Origin: an uncultured Bacteriovorax sp.
GTDB taxonomy: Bacteria > Bdellovibrionota > Bacteriovoracia > Bacteriovoracales > Bacteriovoracaceae
Length of the DNA: 6,370 bases
Reading direction: 5' to 3'
Assembly (NCBI GenBank): GCA_946482295.1
Contig: CAMLRB010000205.1
Location: 1-6,370 of the forward strand
The first letter of the stretch is position 1. Every line of letters begins with the position of its first letter. The notes under the pieces are model-generated. The model did no database searches, was not told the origin of the DNA, and saw only the letters and a list, made by a program, of their open reading frames with translations. Below, piece by piece: positions 5,542-6,370 of this stretch. The translations under genes were made by a program, and so were the position numbers.

Positions 5542-5546
5542 ACGTT

Positions 5547-6158
5547 ATGAAAAAGTTAATCGTAGCTTTAATGGTTCTATCGACACTAGCTTCTTGTGGA
5601 AAAGATAATAAAGTAGCTTCACCAGCTGCACCTGTAGTAAGTACATCAAACACGGCAGTTACATCAACAACTACAGATCCAGCAGGACAAGCTCTCGTTA
5701 GTTTAATTAATTCTTATACCACTAGTTTTGGTACTGGTCGTAGTGTTGAATACAATATGTACTTCAAAGATCTGATCGCCCTTTCTCAGTACACTATTAA
5801 GTACAAATATACGAAAGCAGCCATGGCAAATGCTTCGAATACAGAATGTTCAGGAAAGTATATCCAGTTTTGTTATACAAAGTGGAATTCTGAAACTCAG
5901 GTAACCGAACCTGCTTTATCGAGAGAGGTCTTACACGGAGGGGTAGTTGTAGCGACAAAACAAGCTGAGCTTATTGACATTATTAATAAGAGACACCCAG
6001 GATATCCAATTGTTAATAACGGTATAGGTGTCTTTTACATTAAAACGATTGATAACACTGTTTATGTAATAGATACAAGATTTCCATTGCAAGCTAACCC
6101 TGCTCAGATTACGAACTCAGCTGGTACAGAAACTCTTTTTAGCGTAAAACTGCAATAG
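5547..6158 (+). CDS. Predicted secreted lipoprotein of unknown function
   Basis: A 203-residue precursor. The N-terminus MKKLIVALMVLSTLASC is a classical signal-peptidase II signal: two lysines, a hydrophobic core and the lipobox LASC with acylated C17. The +2 residue is glycine, not aspartate, so by the enterobacterial rule the mature protein should be sorted to the outer membrane. Residues 23-47 are a low-complexity Ala/Ser/Thr/Pro linker (SPAAPVV, AVTSTTTDPA). A folded domain follows from about 48 to 203, with two cysteines, C101 and C109 (ECSGKYIQFC), placed for a disulfide. The C-terminal third is rich in beta-like hydrophobic alternation (GIGVFYIKTIDNTVYVIDTRF). I do not recognise the domain. 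The gene is monocistronic: its own sigma-54-type promoter, strong Shine-Dalgarno and downstream terminator enclose it, so expression looks conditional but high. Signal and lipobox are certain from sequence; function is unknown. Confidence 0.88.
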   Translation: MKKLIVALMVLSTLASCGKDNKVASPAAPVVSTSNTAVTSTTTDPAGQALVSLINSYTTSFGTGRSVEYNMYFKDLIALSQYTIKYKYTKAAMANASNTECSGKYIQFCYTKWNSETQVTEPALSREVLHGGVVVATKQAELIDIINKRHPGYPIVNNGIGVFYIKTIDNTVYVIDTRFPLQANPAQITNSAGTETLFSVKLQ

Positions 6159-6190
6159 TTTCTTAAAATGCTCAAATTCTGAAAGAAAAC

Positions 6191-6224
6191 AAAGAGGACC
6201 CGCAAGGGTCCTCTTTCATTTTTT
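6191..6224 (+). terminator. Intrinsic terminator of the lipoprotein gene
   Basis: AAAGAGGACCC (6191-6201) pairs perfectly over 11 bp with GGGTCCTCTTT (6206-6216) around a GCAA loop, a stable GNRA tetraloop. It is followed by CA and six Ts (6219-6224). It sits 32 bp after the lipoprotein stop. Because the 5' side of the stem is preceded by A-rich sequence, the structure is partly symmetric, but the T-run marks it as a plus-strand terminator. Confidence 0.95.
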
Positions 6225-6235
6225 CCGCTTTAAAT

Positions 6236-6241
6236 TATAAT
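6236..6241 (+). promoter_or_regulatory. Candidate -10 box for the rightmost gene
   Basis: A perfect TATAAT, 41 bp upstream of the ATG at 6283. The matching -35 position (CTTTCA at 6213-6218, 17-bp spacer) is poor and lies inside the terminator stem, so the promoter would be weak or activator-assisted. Predicted start near 6248, leader about 35 nt. The surrounding sequence is AT-rich, so a chance match is possible. Confidence 0.4.
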
Positions 6242-6282
6242 TAATTGTCTGCCCAAATTCATTAAATCAAGGATGGTTTCTC

Positions 6283-6370
6283 ATGGCACAGTTTAAGACA
6301 GATCTTAGAGATATTTATTTTAACCTCTTCAATGTTTTAAAAATCCAAAATCATACGGGCTATTCTGAAC
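6283..6370 (+). CDS. N-terminal fragment, possibly acyl-CoA dehydrogenase (cut by window edge)
   Basis: An open frame runs from ATG 6283 to the window end, 29 codons: MAQFKTDLRDIYFNLFNVLK, then IQNHTGYSE. The start is supported by AAGGA at 6269-6273, 9 nt upstream. The opening, F/YK-x-DLRD-x-xFxLFxxL, resembles the N-terminal helix of a class of bacterial acyl-CoA dehydrogenases (flavoenzymes of fatty-acid beta-oxidation) that begin with a similar PLRD-containing segment. With only 29 residues and no catalytic region in view, this identification is tentative. The gene is separated from the lipoprotein gene by a strong terminator and probably has its own promoter, so it starts a new transcription unit. 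An ATG at 6273 is in another frame and closes after seven codons. Confidence 0.55.
   Translation, partial: MAQFKTDLRDIYFNLFNVLKIQNHTGYSE

Noticed and set aside
5520..5546. TTG start adding nine residues to the lipoprotein.
   Set aside because: It would put charged residues before a perfect signal peptide and would bury the strong AGGGAGG ribosome-binding site inside the coding region.

Overview
The window looks like a housekeeping chromosomal segment from a moderately AT-rich (about 40% GC by eye) Gram-negative bacterium. The Gram-negative reading rests on a lipoprotein gene with a near-consensus sigma-54 promoter, an RlmM-like rRNA methyltransferase and a YfiF-like SpoU methylase. The gene styles, including a RAYT-like transposase of the kind common in former deltaproteobacteria, suggest Bdellovibrionota (Bacteriovorax-like). 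That placement is an inference from memory of protein families, not a search result.

Left part, minus strand (1-2516): a compact operon transcribed leftward, in the order yfiF-like SpoU methyltransferase, gpmI (cofactor-independent phosphoglycerate mutase), pfkA (phosphofructokinase, only the first 64 codons in the window). The genes overlap by 26 bp (yfiF/gpmI) or are separated by 9 bp (gpmI/pfkA), and the pfkA ribosome-binding site covers the gpmI stop codon. Two glycolytic enzymes are therefore co-transcribed behind an RNA-modification gene.

Middle part, plus strand (2527-4602): a divergent operon of an RlmM/FtsJ-like 2'-O-methyltransferase, a 90-residue two-helix membrane protein of unknown function, and an RlmI/RlmK-like class I SAM methyltransferase (Methyltrans_SAM type). 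The spacings are 1 bp and then a 4-bp ATGA overlap. The two divergent operons start only 10 bp apart, so their promoters must lie inside each other's coding sequence; the best candidate promoters would give nearly leaderless mRNAs.

Right part, plus strand (4603-6370): a single-copy RAYT/Y1-type HUH transposase relative has an 8-bp perfect hairpin abutting its start codon and a long imperfect hairpin just after its stop. It is followed by a secreted lipoprotein of unknown function with its own sigma-54-type promoter, a strong Shine-Dalgarno and a textbook intrinsic terminator. The window ends in the first 29 codons of another gene, possibly an acyl-CoA dehydrogenase, behind a perfect TATAAT box.

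No tRNA, rRNA, CRISPR array or complete insertion sequence was seen, and there is no gene-free stretch longer than 170 bp. Most of the window is ordinary. The points of most interest are the sigma-54-driven lipoprotein, the structured flanks of the RAYT gene and the 10-bp divergent start region.
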